A stretch of 64,000 bases of DNA from positions 6,944,001 to 7,008,000 of the forward strand of contig OZ059895.1 in NCBI GenBank assembly GCA_964057225.1. Direction: 5' to 3'. The DNA comes from Auanema rhodensis. Lineage: Eukaryota; Nematoda; Chromadorea; Rhabditida; Rhabditidae. Each line of letters begins with the position of its first letter. Position 1 is the first letter of the stretch. Made by a program: the position numbers and the translations under genes. Below are positions 40,391 to 51,862 of the stretch, piece after piece. Below the pieces are notes generated by a model that was not told the origin of the DNA, searched no databases, and saw nothing but the letters and a program-made list of their open reading frames with translations.

Positions 40391-42406
40391 GAAGATTCGG
40401 AAGCTTGTCTATCTTTTGACCGGAAATGGTTATTGTTCAGACAATCTCAGTCTAGAGTTTTGAATGTTCTTCTGAACAGGAATACGGTGCACGTGCCATT
40501 TGCCTTGGGGTATTCAACTTCATTTTTGGTTTAATTACCCAAGTTTGAGGTACTTTGATGATTCAACAAGGGTTACACCTGATGTTGAACTAAATTTTGG
40601 AAAGCTCACTATATGTGAGCAACATTGATATTTCATCTCTCTGAAGATTCGGAAGCTTGTCTATCTTTTGACCGGAAACTTTTATTGTTCAGACAATCTC
40701 AGTCTAGAGTTTTGAATGTTCTTCTGAACAGGAATACGGTGCACGTGCCATTTGCCTTGAGGTATTCATCTTCATCTTTGGTTTAATTACCCAAGTTTGA
40801 GGTACTTTGGTGATTCAACAAGGGTTACACCTGATGTTGAACTAAATTTTGGAAAGCTCACTATATGTGAGCAACATTGATATTTCATCTCTCTGAAGAT
40901 TCGGAAGCTTGTCTATCTTTTGACCGGAAACTTTTATTGTTCAGACAATCTCAGTCTAGAGTTTTGAATGTTCTTCTGAACAGGAATACGGTGCATGTGC
41001 CATTTGCCTTGAGGTATTCATCTTCATCTTTGGTTTAATTACCCAAGTTTGATGTACTTTGATGATTCAACAAGGGTTACACCTGATGTTGAACTAAATT
41101 TTGGAAAGCTCACTATATGTGAGCAACATTGATATTTCATCTCTCTGAAGATTCGGAAGCTTGTCTATCTCTTGACCGGAAATGTTTATTGTTCAGACAA
41201 TCTCACTCTAGAGTTTTGAATGTTCTTCTGAACAGGAATACGGTGCACGTGCCATTTGCCTTGAGGTATTCATCTTCATTTTTGGTTTAATTACCCAAGT
41301 TTGAGGTACTTTGATGATTCAACAAGGGATACACCTGATGTTGAACTAAATTTTGGAAAGCTCACTATATGTGAGCAACATTGATATTTCATCTCTCTGA
41401 AGATTCGGAAGCTTGTCTATCTCTTGACCGGAAATGTTTATTGTTCAGACAATCTCAGTCTAGAGTTTTGAATGTTCTTCTGAACAGGAATACGGTGCAC
41501 GTGCCATTTGCCTTGGGGTATTCAACTTCATTTTTGGTTTAATTACCCAAGTTTGAGGTACTTTGATGATTCAACAAGGGATACACCTGATGTTGAACTA
41601 AATTTTGGAAAGCTCACTATATGTGAGCAACATTGATATTTCATCTCTCTGAAGATTCGGAAGCTTGTCTATCTCTTTACCGGAAACTTTTATTGTTCAG
41701 ACAATCTCAGTCTAGAGTTTTGAATGTTCTTCTGAACAGGAATACGGTGCACGTGCCATTTGCCTTGGGGTATTCATCTTCATATTTGGTTTAATTACCC
41801 AAGTTTGAGGTACTTTGATGATTCAACAAGGGATACACCTGATGTTGAACTAAATTTTGGAAAGCTCACTATATGTGAGCAACATTGATATTTCATCTCT
41901 CTGAAGATTCGGAAGCTTGTCTATCTCTTTACCGGAAACTTTTATTGTTCAGACAATCTCAGTCTAGAGTTTTGAATGTTCTTCTGAACAGGAATACGGT
42001 GCACGTGCCATTTGCCTTGGGGTATTCATCTTCATATTTGGTTTAATTACCCAAGTTTGAGGTACTTTGATGATTCAACAAGGGTTACACCTGATGTTGA
42101 ACTAAATTTTGGAAAGCTCACTATATGTGAGCAACATTGATATTTCATCTTTCTGAAGATTCGGAAGCTTGTCTATCTCTTTACCGGAAACTTTTATTGT
42201 TCAGACAATCTCAGTCTAGAGTTTTGAATGTTCTTCTGAACAGGAATACGGTGCACGTGCCACTTGCCTTGGGTTATTCATCATCATATTTGGTTTAATT
42301 ACCCAAGTTTGAGGTACTTTGATGATTCAACAAGGGATACACCTGATGTTGAACTAAATTTTGGAAAGCTCACTATATGTGAGCAACATTGATATTTCAT
42401 CTCTCT

Positions 42407-45400
42407 GAAGATTCGGAAGCTTGTCTATCTCTTGACCGGAAACTTTTATTGTTCAGGCAATCTCAGTCTAGAGTTTTGAATGTTCTTCTGAACAGGAATA
42501 CGGTGCACGTGCCATTTGCCTTGGGGTATTCAACTTCTTTTTTGGTTTAATTACCCAAGTTTGAGGTACTTTGATGATTCAACAAGGGTTACACCTGATG
42601 TTGAACTAAATTTTGGAAAGCTCACTATATGTGAGCAACATTGATATTTCATCTCTCCGAAGATTCGGAAGCTTGTCTATCTCTTGACCGGAAACTTTTA
42701 TTGTTCAGACAATCTCAGTCTAGAGTTTTGAATGTTCTTCTGAACAGGAATACGGTGCACGTGCCATTTGCCTTGGGGTATTCATCTTCATCTTTGGTTT
42801 AATTACCCAAGTTTGAGGTACTTTGATGATTCAACAAGGGTTACACCTGATGTTGAACTAAATTTTGGAAAGCTCACTATATGTGAGCAACATTGATATT
42901 TCATCTCTCTGAAGATTCGGAAGCTTGTCTATCTCTTGACCGGAAATGTTTATTGTTCAGACAATCTCAGTCTAGAGTTTTGAATGTTCTTCTGAACAGG
43001 AATACGGTGCACGTGCCATTTGCCTTGGGGTATTCAACTTCTTTTTTGGTTTAATTACCCAAGTTTGAGGTACTTTGATGATTCAACAAGGGTTACACCT
43101 GATGTTGAACTAAATTTTGGAAAGCTCACTATATGTGAGCAACATTGATATTTCATCTCTGAAGATTCGGAAGCTTGTCTATCTCTTGACCGGAAACTTT
43201 TATTGTTCAGACAATCTCAGTCTAGAGTTTTGAATGTTCTTCTGAACAGGAATACGGTGCACGTGCCACTTGCCTTGGGGTATTCATCTTGATCTTCGGT
43301 TTAATTACCCAAGTTTGAGGTACTTTGATGATTCAACAAGGGTTACACCTGATGTTGAACTAAATTTTGGAAAGCTCACTATATGTGAGCAACATTGATA
43401 TTTCATCTCTCTGAAGATTCGGAAGCTTGTCTATCTCTTTACCGGAAACTTTTATTGTTCAGACAATCTCAGTCTAGAGTTTTGAATGTTCTTCTGAACA
43501 GGAATACGGTGCACGTGCCATTTGCCTTAGGGTATTCAACTTCATTTTTGGTTTAATTACCCAAGTTTGAGGTACTTTGATGATTCAACAAGGGATACAC
43601 CTGATGTTGAACTAAATTTTGGAAAGCTCACTATATGTGAGCAACATTGATATTTCATCTCTCTGAAGATTCGGAAGCTTGTCTATCTCTTTACCGGAAA
43701 CTTTTATTGTTCAGACAATCTCAGTCTAGAGTTTTGAATGTTCTTCTGAACAGGAATACGGTGCACGTGCCATTTGCCTTGGGGTATTCAACTTCATTTT
43801 TGGTTTAATTACCCAAGTTTGAGGTACTTTGATGATTCAACAAGGGATACACCTGATGTTGAACTAAATTTTGGAAAGCTCACTATATGTGAGCAACATT
43901 AATATTTCATCTCTCTGAAGATTCGGAAGCTTGTCTATCTCTTTACCGGAAACTTTTATTGTTCAGACAATCTCAGTCTAGAGTTTTGAATGTTCTTCTG
44001 AACAGGAATACGGTGCACGTGCCATTTGCCTTGGGGTATTCAACTTCATTTTTGGTTTAATTACCCAAGTTTGAGGTACTTTGATGATTCAACAAGGGAT
44101 ACACCTGATGTTGAACTAAATTTTGGAAAGCTCACTATATGTGAGCAACATTAATATTTCATCTCTCTGAAGATTCGGAAGCTTGTCTATCTCTTGACCG
44201 GAAACTTTTATTGTTCAGGCAATCTCAGTCTAGAGTTTTGAATGTTCTTCTGAACAGGAATACGGTGCACGTGCCATTTGCCTTGGGGTATTCAACTTCT
44301 TTTTTGGTTTAATTACCCAAGTTTGAGGTACTTTGATGATTCAACAAGGGTTACACCTGATGTTGAACTAAATTTTGGAAAGCTCACTATATGTGAGCAA
44401 CATTGATATTTCATCTCTCCGAAGATTCGGAAGCTTGTCTATCTCTTGACCGGAAACTTTTATTGTTCAGACAATCTCAGTCTAGAGTTTTGAATGTTCT
44501 TCTGAACAGGAATACGGTGCACGTGCCATTTGCCTTGGGGTATTCATCTTCATCTTTGGTTTAATTACCCAAGTTTGAGGTACTTTGATGATTCAACAAG
44601 GGTTACACCTGATGTTGAACTAAATTTTGGAAAGCTCACTATATGTGAGCAACATTGATATTTCATCTCTCTGAAGATTCGGAAGCTTGTCTATCTCTTG
44701 ACCGGAAATGTTTATTGTTCAGACAATCTCAGTCTAGAGTTTTGAATGTTCTTCTGAACAGGAATACGGTGCACGTGCCATTTGCCTTGGGGTATTCAAC
44801 TTCTTTTTTGGTTTAATTACCCAAGTTTGAGGTACTTTGATGATTCAACAAGGGTTACACCTGATGTTGAACTAAATTTTGGAAAGCTCACTATATGTGA
44901 GCAACATTGATATTTCATCTCTGAAGATTCGGAAGCTTGTCTATCTCTTGACCGGAAACTTTTATTGTTCAGACAATCTCAGTCTAGAGTTTTGAATGTT
45001 CTTCTGAACAGGAATACGGTGCACGTGCCACTTGCCTTGGGGTATTCATCTTGATCTTCGGTTTAATTACCCAAGTTTGAGGTACTTTGATGATTCAACA
45101 AGGGTTACACCTGATGTTGAACTAAATTTTGGAAAGCTCACTATATGTGAGCAACATTGATATTTCATCTCTCTGAAGATTCGGAAGCTTGTCTATCTCT
45201 TTACCGGAAACTTTTATTGTTCAGACAATCTCAGTCTAGAGTTTTGAATGTTCTGCTGAACAGGAATACGGTGCACGTGCCATTTGCCTTAGGGTATTCA
45301 ACTTCATTTTTGGTTTAATTACCCAAGTTTGAGGTACTTTGATGATTCAACAAGGGATACACCTGATGTTGAACTAAATTTTGGAAAGCTCACTATATGT

Positions 45401-45930
45401 GAGCAACATTGATATTTCATCTCTCTGAAGATTCGGAAGCTTGTCTATCTCTTTACCGGAAACTTTTATTGTTCAGACAATCTCAGTCTAGAGTTTTGAA
45501 TGTTCTTCTGAACAGGAATACGGTGCACGTGCCATTTGCCTTGGGGTATTCAACTTCATTTTTGGTTTAATTACCCAAGTTTGAGGTACTTTGATGATTC
45601 AACAAGGGATACACCTGATGTTGAACTAAATTTTGGAAAGCTCACTATATGTGAGCAACATTAATATTTCATCTCTCTGAAGATTCGGAAGCTTGTCTAT
45701 CTCTTTACCGGAAACTTTTATTGTTCAGACAATCTCAGTCTAGAGTTTTGAATGTTCTTCTGAACAGGAATACGGTGCACGTGCCATTTGCCTTGGGGTA
45801 TTCAACTTCATTTTTGGTTTAATTACCCAAGTTTGAGGTACTTTGATGATTCAACAAGGGATACACCTGATGTTGAACTAAATTTTGGAAAGCTCACTAT
45901 ATGTGAGCAACATTAATATTTCATCTCTCT
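42407..45930 (+). repeat. Higher-order repeat, 7-monomer period (1762 bp), two copies
   Basis: Copies 42407-44168 and 44169-45930 share the unit order CAGGCAATC/CTTCTTTTTTGG, CTCTCCGAAG, the 2-bp-deleted CATCTCTGAAG, CACTTGCC with CTTGATCTTCGG (43261 and 45023), then TTTACCGG units ending ACATTAATATTTC. Seven units minus one 2-bp loss gives 1762. One private change (TTCTGCTGAAC near 45253) marks the second copy. Confidence 0.85.
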
Positions 45931-48858
45931 GAAGATTCGGAAGCTTGTCTATCTCTTGACCGGAAATGTTTATTGTTCAGACAATCTCAGTCTAGAGTTT
46001 TGAATGTTCTTCTGAACAGGAATACGGTGCACGTGCCATTTGCCTTGGGGTATTCATCTTCATCTTTGGTTTAATTACCCAAGTTTGAGGTACTTTGATG
46101 ATTCAACAAGGGATACACCTGATGTTGAACTAAATTTTGGAAAGCTCACTATATGTGAGCAACATTGATATTTCATCTCTCTTAAGATTCGGAAGCTTGT
46201 CTATCTCTTGACCGGAAACTTTTATTGTTCAGGCAATCTCAGTCTAGAGTTTTGAATGTTCTTCTGAACAGGAATACGGTGCACGTGCCATTTGCCTTGG
46301 GGTATTCAACTTCTTTTTTGGTTTAATTACCCAAGTTTGAGGTACTTTGATGATTCAACAAGGGTTACACCTGATGTTGAACTAAATTTTGGAAAGCTCA
46401 CTATATGTGAGCAACATTGATATTTCATCTCTGAAGATTCGGAAGCTTGTCTATCTCTTGACCGGAAATGTTTATTGTTCAGACAATCTCAGTCTAGAGT
46501 TTTGAATGTTCTTCTGAACAGGAATACGGTGCACGTGCCATTTGCCTTGGGGTATTCATCTTCATCTTTGGTTTAATTACCCAAGTTTGAGGTACTTTGA
46601 TGATTCAACAAGGGTTACACCTGATGTTGAACTAAATTTTGGAAAGCTCACTATATGTGAGCAACATTGATATTTCATCTCTCCGAAGATTCGGAAGCTT
46701 GTCTATCTCTTGACCGGAAACTTTTATTGTTCAGACAATCTCAGTCTAGAGTTTTGAATGTTCTTCTGAACAGGAATACGGTGCACGTGCCATTTGCCTT
46801 GGGGTATTCAACTTCTTTTTTGGTTTAATTACCCAAGTTTGAGGTACTTTGATGATTCAACAAGGGTTACACCTGATGTTGAACTAAATTTTGGAAAGCT
46901 CACTATATGTGAGCAACATTGATATTTCATCTCTCCGAAGATTCGGAAGCTTGTCTATCTCTTGACCGGAAATGTTTATTGTTCAGACAATCTCAGTCTA
47001 GAGTTTTGAATGTTCTTCTGAACAGGAATACGGTGCACGTGCCATTTGCCTTGGGGTATTCATCTTCATCTTTGGTTTAATTACCCAAGTTTGAGGTACT
47101 TTGATGATTCAACAAGGGTTACACCTGATGTTGAACTAAATTTTGGAAAGCTCACTATATGTGAGCAACATTGATATTTCATCTCTGAAGATTCGGAAGC
47201 TTGTCTATCTCTTGACCGGAAACTTTTATTGTTCAGACAATCTCAGTCTAGAGTTTTGAATGTTCTTCTGAACAGGAATACGGTGCACGTGCCACTTGCC
47301 TTGGGGTATTCATCTTGATCTTCGGTTTAATTACCCAAGTTTGAGGTACTTTGATGATTCAACAAGGGTTACACCTGATGTTGAACTAAATTTTGGAAAG
47401 CTCACTATATGTGAGCAACATTGATATTTCATCTCTCTGAAGATTCGGAAGCTTGTCTATCTCTTTACCGGAAACTTTTATTGTTCAGACAATCTCAGTC
47501 TAGAGTTTTGAATGTTCTTCTGAACAGGAATACGGTGCACGTGCCATTTGCCTTGGGGTATTCAACTTCTTTTTTGGTTTAATTACCCAAGTTTGAGGTA
47601 CTTTGATGATTCAACAAGGGTTACACCTGATGTTGAACTAAATTTTGGAAAGCTCACTATATGTGAGCAACATTGATATTTCATCTCTCTGAAGATTCGG
47701 AAGCTTGTCTATCTCTTTACCGGAAACTTTTATTGTTCAGACAATCTCAGTCTAGAGTTTTGAATGTTCTTCTGAACAGGAACACGGTGCACGTGCCATT
47801 TGCCTTAGGGTATTCAACTTCATTTTTGGTTTAATTACCCAAGTTTGAGGTACTTTGATGATTCAACAAGGGATACACCTGATGTTGAACTAAATTTTGG
47901 AAAGCTCACTATATGTGAGCAACATTGATATTTCATCTCTGAAGATTCGGAAGCTTGTCTATCTCTTGACCGGAAATGTTTATTGTTCAGACAATCTCAG
48001 TCTAGAGTTTTGAATGTTCTTCTGAACAGGAATACGGTGCACGTGCCATTTGCCTTGGGGTATTCAACTTCTTTTTTGGTTTAATTACCCAAGTTTGAGG
48101 TACTTTGATGATTCAACAAGGGATACACCTGATGTTGAACTAAATATTGGAAAGCTCACTATATGTGAGCAACATTAATATTTCATCTCTCTGAAGATTC
48201 GGAAGCTTGTCTATCTCTTTACCGGAAACTTTTATTGTTCAGACAATCTCAGTCTAGAGTTTTGAATGTTCTTCTGAACAGGAATACGGTGCACGTGCCA
48301 TTTGCCTTGGGGTATACAACTTCATTTTTGGTTTAATTACCCAAGTTTGAGGTACTTTGATGATTCAACAAGGGATACACCTGATGTTGAACTAAATTTT
48401 GGAAAGCTCACTATATGTGAGCAACATTAATATTTCATCTCTCTGAAGATTCGGAAGCTTGTCTATCTCTTGACCGGAAATGTTTATTGTTCAGACAATC
48501 TCAGTCTAGAGTTTTGAATGTTCTTCTGAACAGGAATACGGTGCACGTGCCATTTGCCTTGGGGTATTCATCTTCATCTTTGGTTTAATTACCCAAGTTT
48601 GAGGTACTTTGATGATTCAACAAGGGATACACCTGATGTTGAACTAAATTTTGGAAAGCTCACTATATGTGAGCAACATTGATATTTCATCTCTCTGAAG
48701 ATTCGGAAGCTTGTCTATCTCTTTACCGGAAACTTTTATTGTTCAGGCAATCTCAGTCTAGAGTTTTGAATGTTCTTCTGAACAGGAATACGGTGCACGT
48801 GCCATTTGCCTTGGGGTATTCAACTTCATTTTTGGTTTAATTACCCAAGTTTGAGGTA

Positions 48859-49298
48859 GACAAGCTTCCGAATCTTCAGAGAGATGAAATATCAATGCTG
48901 CTCACATATAGTGAGCTTTCCAAAATTTAGTTCAACATCAGGTGTAACCCTTGTTGAATCATCAAAATACCTTAAACTTGGGTAATTAAACCAAAGATGA
49001 AGATGAATACCCCAAGGCAAATGGCACGTGCACCGTATTCCTGTTCAGAAGAACATTCAAAACTCTAGACTGAGATTGTCTGAACAATGAACATTTTGGG
49101 TCAAGAGATAGACAAGCTTCAGAATCTTCAGAAATTTGAAATATCAATGCTGCTCACATATAGTGAGCTTTCCAAAATTTAGTTCAACATCAGGTGTAAC
49201 CCTTGTTGAATCATCAAAATACCTTAAACTTGGGTAATTAAACCAAAGATGAAGATGAATACCCCAAGGCAAATGGCACGTGCACCGTATTCCTGTTC
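48859..49298 (-). repeat. Inverted satellite monomers at the end of array A
   Basis: At 48858 the direct monomer stops after GTTTGAGGTA and the sequence continues as the reverse complement of the unit, starting GACAAGCTTCCG. About 1.75 inverted units follow. The last ends at TCCTGTTC (49298), where island sequence begins. The joint shows only about 2 bp (TA) of shared sequence. The inverted units carry bases typical of array B (the complements of TTGACCCAAAATG and TCATTGTTC) as well as private changes (AAATACCTTAAAC), so this is not a simple flip of the neighbouring array A copies. Confidence 0.95.
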
Positions 49299-49417
49299 TC
49301 GCCTATCCAGCTCTGCCAACAAGCCGACTATTTGATCCAAAGTCAGCAGATTGCTGCTAGGGCTTTCCTCTACTCTACTTGGACCCTAGACGTAAACTTT
49401 TGTTGTTGCTTAGAAAA
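49299..49417 (+). other. Open frame fragment next to the satellite edge
   Basis: From TCGCCTATCCAG the frame starting at 49299 is open for 39 codons to TAG at 49416-49418. It has no ATG and reads S-P-I-Q-L-C-Q-Q-A-D-Y and onward. It is GC-richer than most of the island and may be a coding remnant, but I do not recognise it and its length is compatible with chance. Confidence 0.2.
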
Positions 49418-49439
49418 AGCCTCTAATTAGGCTACAAAC

Positions 49440-49577
49440 ATGAAGCGTTCCGATCTTGTTGATGTAGAGAATATTGTACCTTCGACACCAGAACCGGATG
49501 TACCACGACCACTCGCACTTATTAATTATTTTTTGTTTAGACACATCAAAAAATCAGGCACAATTCTCAAAGGATAG
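49440..49577 (+). CDS. Possible short ORF, unknown (weak)
   Basis: An ATG at 49440 opens 45 codons ending at TAG 49575-49577. The product begins M-K-R-S-D-L-V-D-V-E-N and is acidic and proline-rich in its middle (residues 13-25). A T-rich stretch ending TTTGTTTAG at 49540 looks like a splice acceptor, so the first part could instead be an exon that splices within this region. A second frame (from 49543) stays open to 49749 and contains a Ser/Phe/Lys-rich segment; a third, open from 49541 to about 49657, carries one C-x2-C pair. None is recognisable, and I give no function. Confidence 0.2.
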   Translation: MKRSDLVDVENIVPSTPEPDVPRPLALINYFLFRHIKKSGTILKG

Positions 49578-50022
49578 CTCTTCTTTCTCTTTTTCTCGGG
49601 ACGAGAAATTTGAGATGCCGGGGATGTCAAAAATATGTATGGCTAGAAAGACTATCATGAAATGTATAATCAAAGATAATTATACTATGAGATATGAATT
49701 ATTTATTAACTTAATAATTATTCATAAAAAAATAGAACAAAGAGAATAATGTGAATAAAATGACCTATGGATAAAACAATCCATAGTAATCGCGTTCCAT
49801 TTAGAGATTATTGATAAACAGTGAACTGTTGATAATCAACTACCGTAATCTGATTAAAACAATATTTAGTTGTTTTTTGTCCTAAAATTATTGTGATAAG
49901 AAATTTTTGTAATAATTTTTCAGTTTGGAATTTCCTCTTTAATTTTTTTTTGTATTTTTTGTTTTTTTTAATAATTTTTTTTTCGCTCTTCTTCTTTTTA
50001 TTTTTTCGTTCTTTGATTGTAG

Positions 50023-50663
50023 TGTCATCGCGAATGTTTCGAGTGAGGGGAACTTCTTGGGCAGGTTCTACGTAAAGATGCACATCGGTCTGGCCGTGTA
50101 TCCATATAATCAAACCGCGGATTTGCGTGAAATTTTTGACTACAAAATGCTCGAATTGATCAAGCTTGCGCCAAAAGTTCATTTTGTGCCGAATATCCAT
50201 TACTCGATGCTTGAATTATACAGCTTCACCGAATAAGGTAATTTTCCTAAATGTAGCCCTCAGGTGTGTGTCAGATATGCAACAAAAAATAATTTATTTT
50301 TTGGAGATTATTGAAATTTTGAAATTTGTCAGTTTATAATTGTAACATTTCTCATACAATAATATTTTGTGTTTTTAGTCATCAGATTCCGCCAAGCGAA
50401 CGAGGTCAACATGTCGGACGACCAAATGTCCGAGAAGGAACTGATTCGGAGAATACTTGTATTGAAGGAATTGCACTCAAATTATGAAGATGATGTCAAC
50501 GGGAAATTAAGCATTATTGATTTTAAGGTATATTTAAAGTTACTTTTTTATTAGTTCTGTTATTCTCATTTAGGTCGGCTACAATTATAGAAAAGCAGAA
50601 AAATATTGGGCAGGCGAAAACAGTCGACTTGTTGGCGGAGCTGAAATGCAAATTTTGATCTAA
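50023..50663 (+). pseudogene. Multi-exon gene fragment, probable pseudogene, unknown product
   Basis: Three exon-like blocks lie at 50023-50237, 50380-50527 and 50574-50663. The acceptors are a long T-rich tract ending GATTGTAG (50022), GTGTTTTTAG (50379) and CTCATTTAG (50573). The donors are AAG|GTAATT (50238) and AAG|GTATAT (50528). The frame is maintained across both junctions, and the introns are 142 and 46 bp. Block one reads V-I-A-N-V-S-S-E-G-N and later L-R-E-I-F-D-Y-K-M-L-E-L. Block two has a charged, helical segment after an ATG at 50411 (M-S-D-D-Q-M-S-E-K-E-L). Block three ends at TAA 50661-50663. One TAA at 50234-50236, one base before the first donor, interrupts the frame. Either this is a dead gene fragment, or blocks two and three form a separate small gene starting at 50411. 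Exon GC is clearly higher than in the introns. I do not recognise the family. The opposite-strand frame over this region is mostly poly-lysine from the T tract and is not credible. Confidence 0.5.
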
Positions 50664-51556
50664 AACAGTTTGCCACCTTTTATACAAACTTTGTTGTAAA
50701 GTTCTGCCCACTCCGCCTCTTTCACAAAACAGTTGACTACGGTATACGGCTTTTCTATTTGTTATATATTACAACAAATATATGCATTTATACATTAATT
50801 AGCAGTTTGTTGCGCAAACAGCTGCCAAATGCGCTAAAATACACCGATTGCGCCAACAGTTGCCGGATTAACAACCTGTAAACTATCCGCTTATTAATTA
50901 CTTGTTACAGCATTCGATTTCGTAAATCCAAATATTTAACAATAATTCGAAACGCAGGATTGTTGCGAAAAACAGACTTGTACACATCCGATTACAAGTA
51001 CAACATTTCCAGACACTTTGTAAAAAAGAAAATCTCACAAATTGTTAACACATGTTCTAATTTAAAATGAAAATTTATTGTTCAATAAATATATTACCAA
51101 ACATTCATACTATTCTTAGCCATAGTTATGAAATACAAAAACTATCAGAACATCTTTAAACTATAAGGGATACAACAACAATTACTTTAAAGTAACATTT
51201 TTGATATTAAAAAGTTTGAAAATATTCGTATATACTCATGACCCCTTGGCATAGTAAGTATTCTTTAGCGTTATGGGTACATGTAGTGTACAGCTATTTA
51301 TCATATTTTAATGAACAAAACTTTTGCCATGTGGTAAATGTGTAGGTCAGTGCACCTGTTTTAACGATCTGATTGAATTAACCTTCGATATGAGTTCCAT
51401 TGATTAACCCATAAGATGTACGGTGAACACATTGATTACCTTGTAAAAATATTTACATAAATATAACAAAACAATACAATATACATATACATAAGAAATA
51501 ATTTATTCAAATATACAAGTTTTAAAGATACAATTAAAAAATATATGAATATTAAG
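50664..51556. other. AT-rich non-coding stretch
   Basis: No open frame of note and no recognisable gene or RNA is visible in this interval on either strand. It contains short TTGCGC and CAACAG(C/T)TGCC words repeated loosely around 50810-50870 and long A/T runs. It separates the gene fragment from the envelope remnant. Confidence 0.6.
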
Positions 51557-51690
51557 AATACATTTAAAAAGAAATAATTTTAAAAATACATTTAAAAAGA
51601 AATAATTTTAAAAATACATTTAAAAAGAAATAACTTTAAAATTACATTTGAAAAGAAATAATTTTAAAAATGATTTTAAAAAAAAATCAT
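51557..51690 (+). repeat. 28-bp AT-rich minisatellite
   Basis: A 28-bp unit of the form AATACATTTAAAAAGAAATA followed by ATTTTAAA begins at 51557, 51585, 51613, 51641 and, degenerate, at 51669. The first three copies are identical or nearly so. The last ends in a run of A and a small ATGATTTT/AAAATCAT inverted repeat. Confidence 0.9.
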
Positions 51691-51717
51691 GCATTTTGAT
51701 CCATGCGCAGGCTCGAG

Positions 51718-51838
51718 AGCCTGCCTCGGGAGGAAAAGTATATTTTTAACAGCTGACTCCGAAAATATGATTTTGACAGCTGGCGCCCCCAAAAGTATGT
51801 TTTGAGCAGCTAACGCCTTCAAAAGTATGTTCTTTGCA
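51718..51838 (+). repeat. Four diverged ~30-bp repeats upstream of the envelope remnant
   Basis: Segments starting with AGC at 51718, 51751, 51778 and 51808 (33, 27, 30 and 31 bp) share the pattern AGCT-G-C-CCC-AAAAGTATG-TTTTGA. The first three lengths are multiples of three. In one frame (starting GCC at 51719) they read as a repeated short peptide containing K-S-M-F, with a TGA in the third unit. They may be decayed protein repeats or a non-coding minisatellite. The first copy overlaps a GCAGGCT-CGAG-AGCCTGC hairpin at about 51707-51724. Confidence 0.6.
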
Positions 51839-51862
51839 ACTGTTTGGGGGCGTGGTTAGTAA

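Larger units (their letters stand above)
1..48858 (+). repeat. Satellite array A, 252-bp monomers in direct tandem
   Basis: About 194 head-to-tail copies of one 252-bp unit occupy this whole stretch with no other sequence between them. Each copy can be phased by GAAGATTCGGAAGCTTGTC at its start and by AACATTGATATTTCATCT near its end. Copies differ by a handful of diagnostic bases, for example AAACTTTTATT, AAATGTTTATT or AAATGGTTATT near unit position 35, CACGTG or CACATG near 100, and GGGGTATTC, AGGGTATTC or GAGGTATTC near 118. Length variants are 239 bp (13-bp loss of TATATGTGAGCAA), 250 bp (2-bp loss in CTCTCT), 251 bp (1-bp loss in TTTGAGG) and 261 bp (extra 9 bp at the unit start). HindIII (AAGCTT) and XbaI (TCTAGA) sites recur in nearly every unit. 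I see no gene, tRNA or transposon inside. The array starts before base 1, so its left end is not visible. I do not recognise the satellite family. Confidence 0.99.

Noticed and set aside
1..48858. CRISPR array
   Set aside because: The repeats are directly adjacent 252-bp units with no unique spacers, and the setting is eukaryotic.
49893..50075. Plus-strand frame of 60 codons rich in Phe
   Set aside because: It is a translation of the T-rich intron tract upstream of the acceptor at 50022.
49808..50200. Minus-strand frame of 130 codons
   Set aside because: Its middle is lysine-rich low-complexity sequence from a T-rich intron tract, and the plus strand there has a better exon with splice signals.
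50523..50711. Minus-strand frame of 62 codons
   Set aside because: It lies opposite the second and third exon-like blocks and shows no motif or coding signal of its own.
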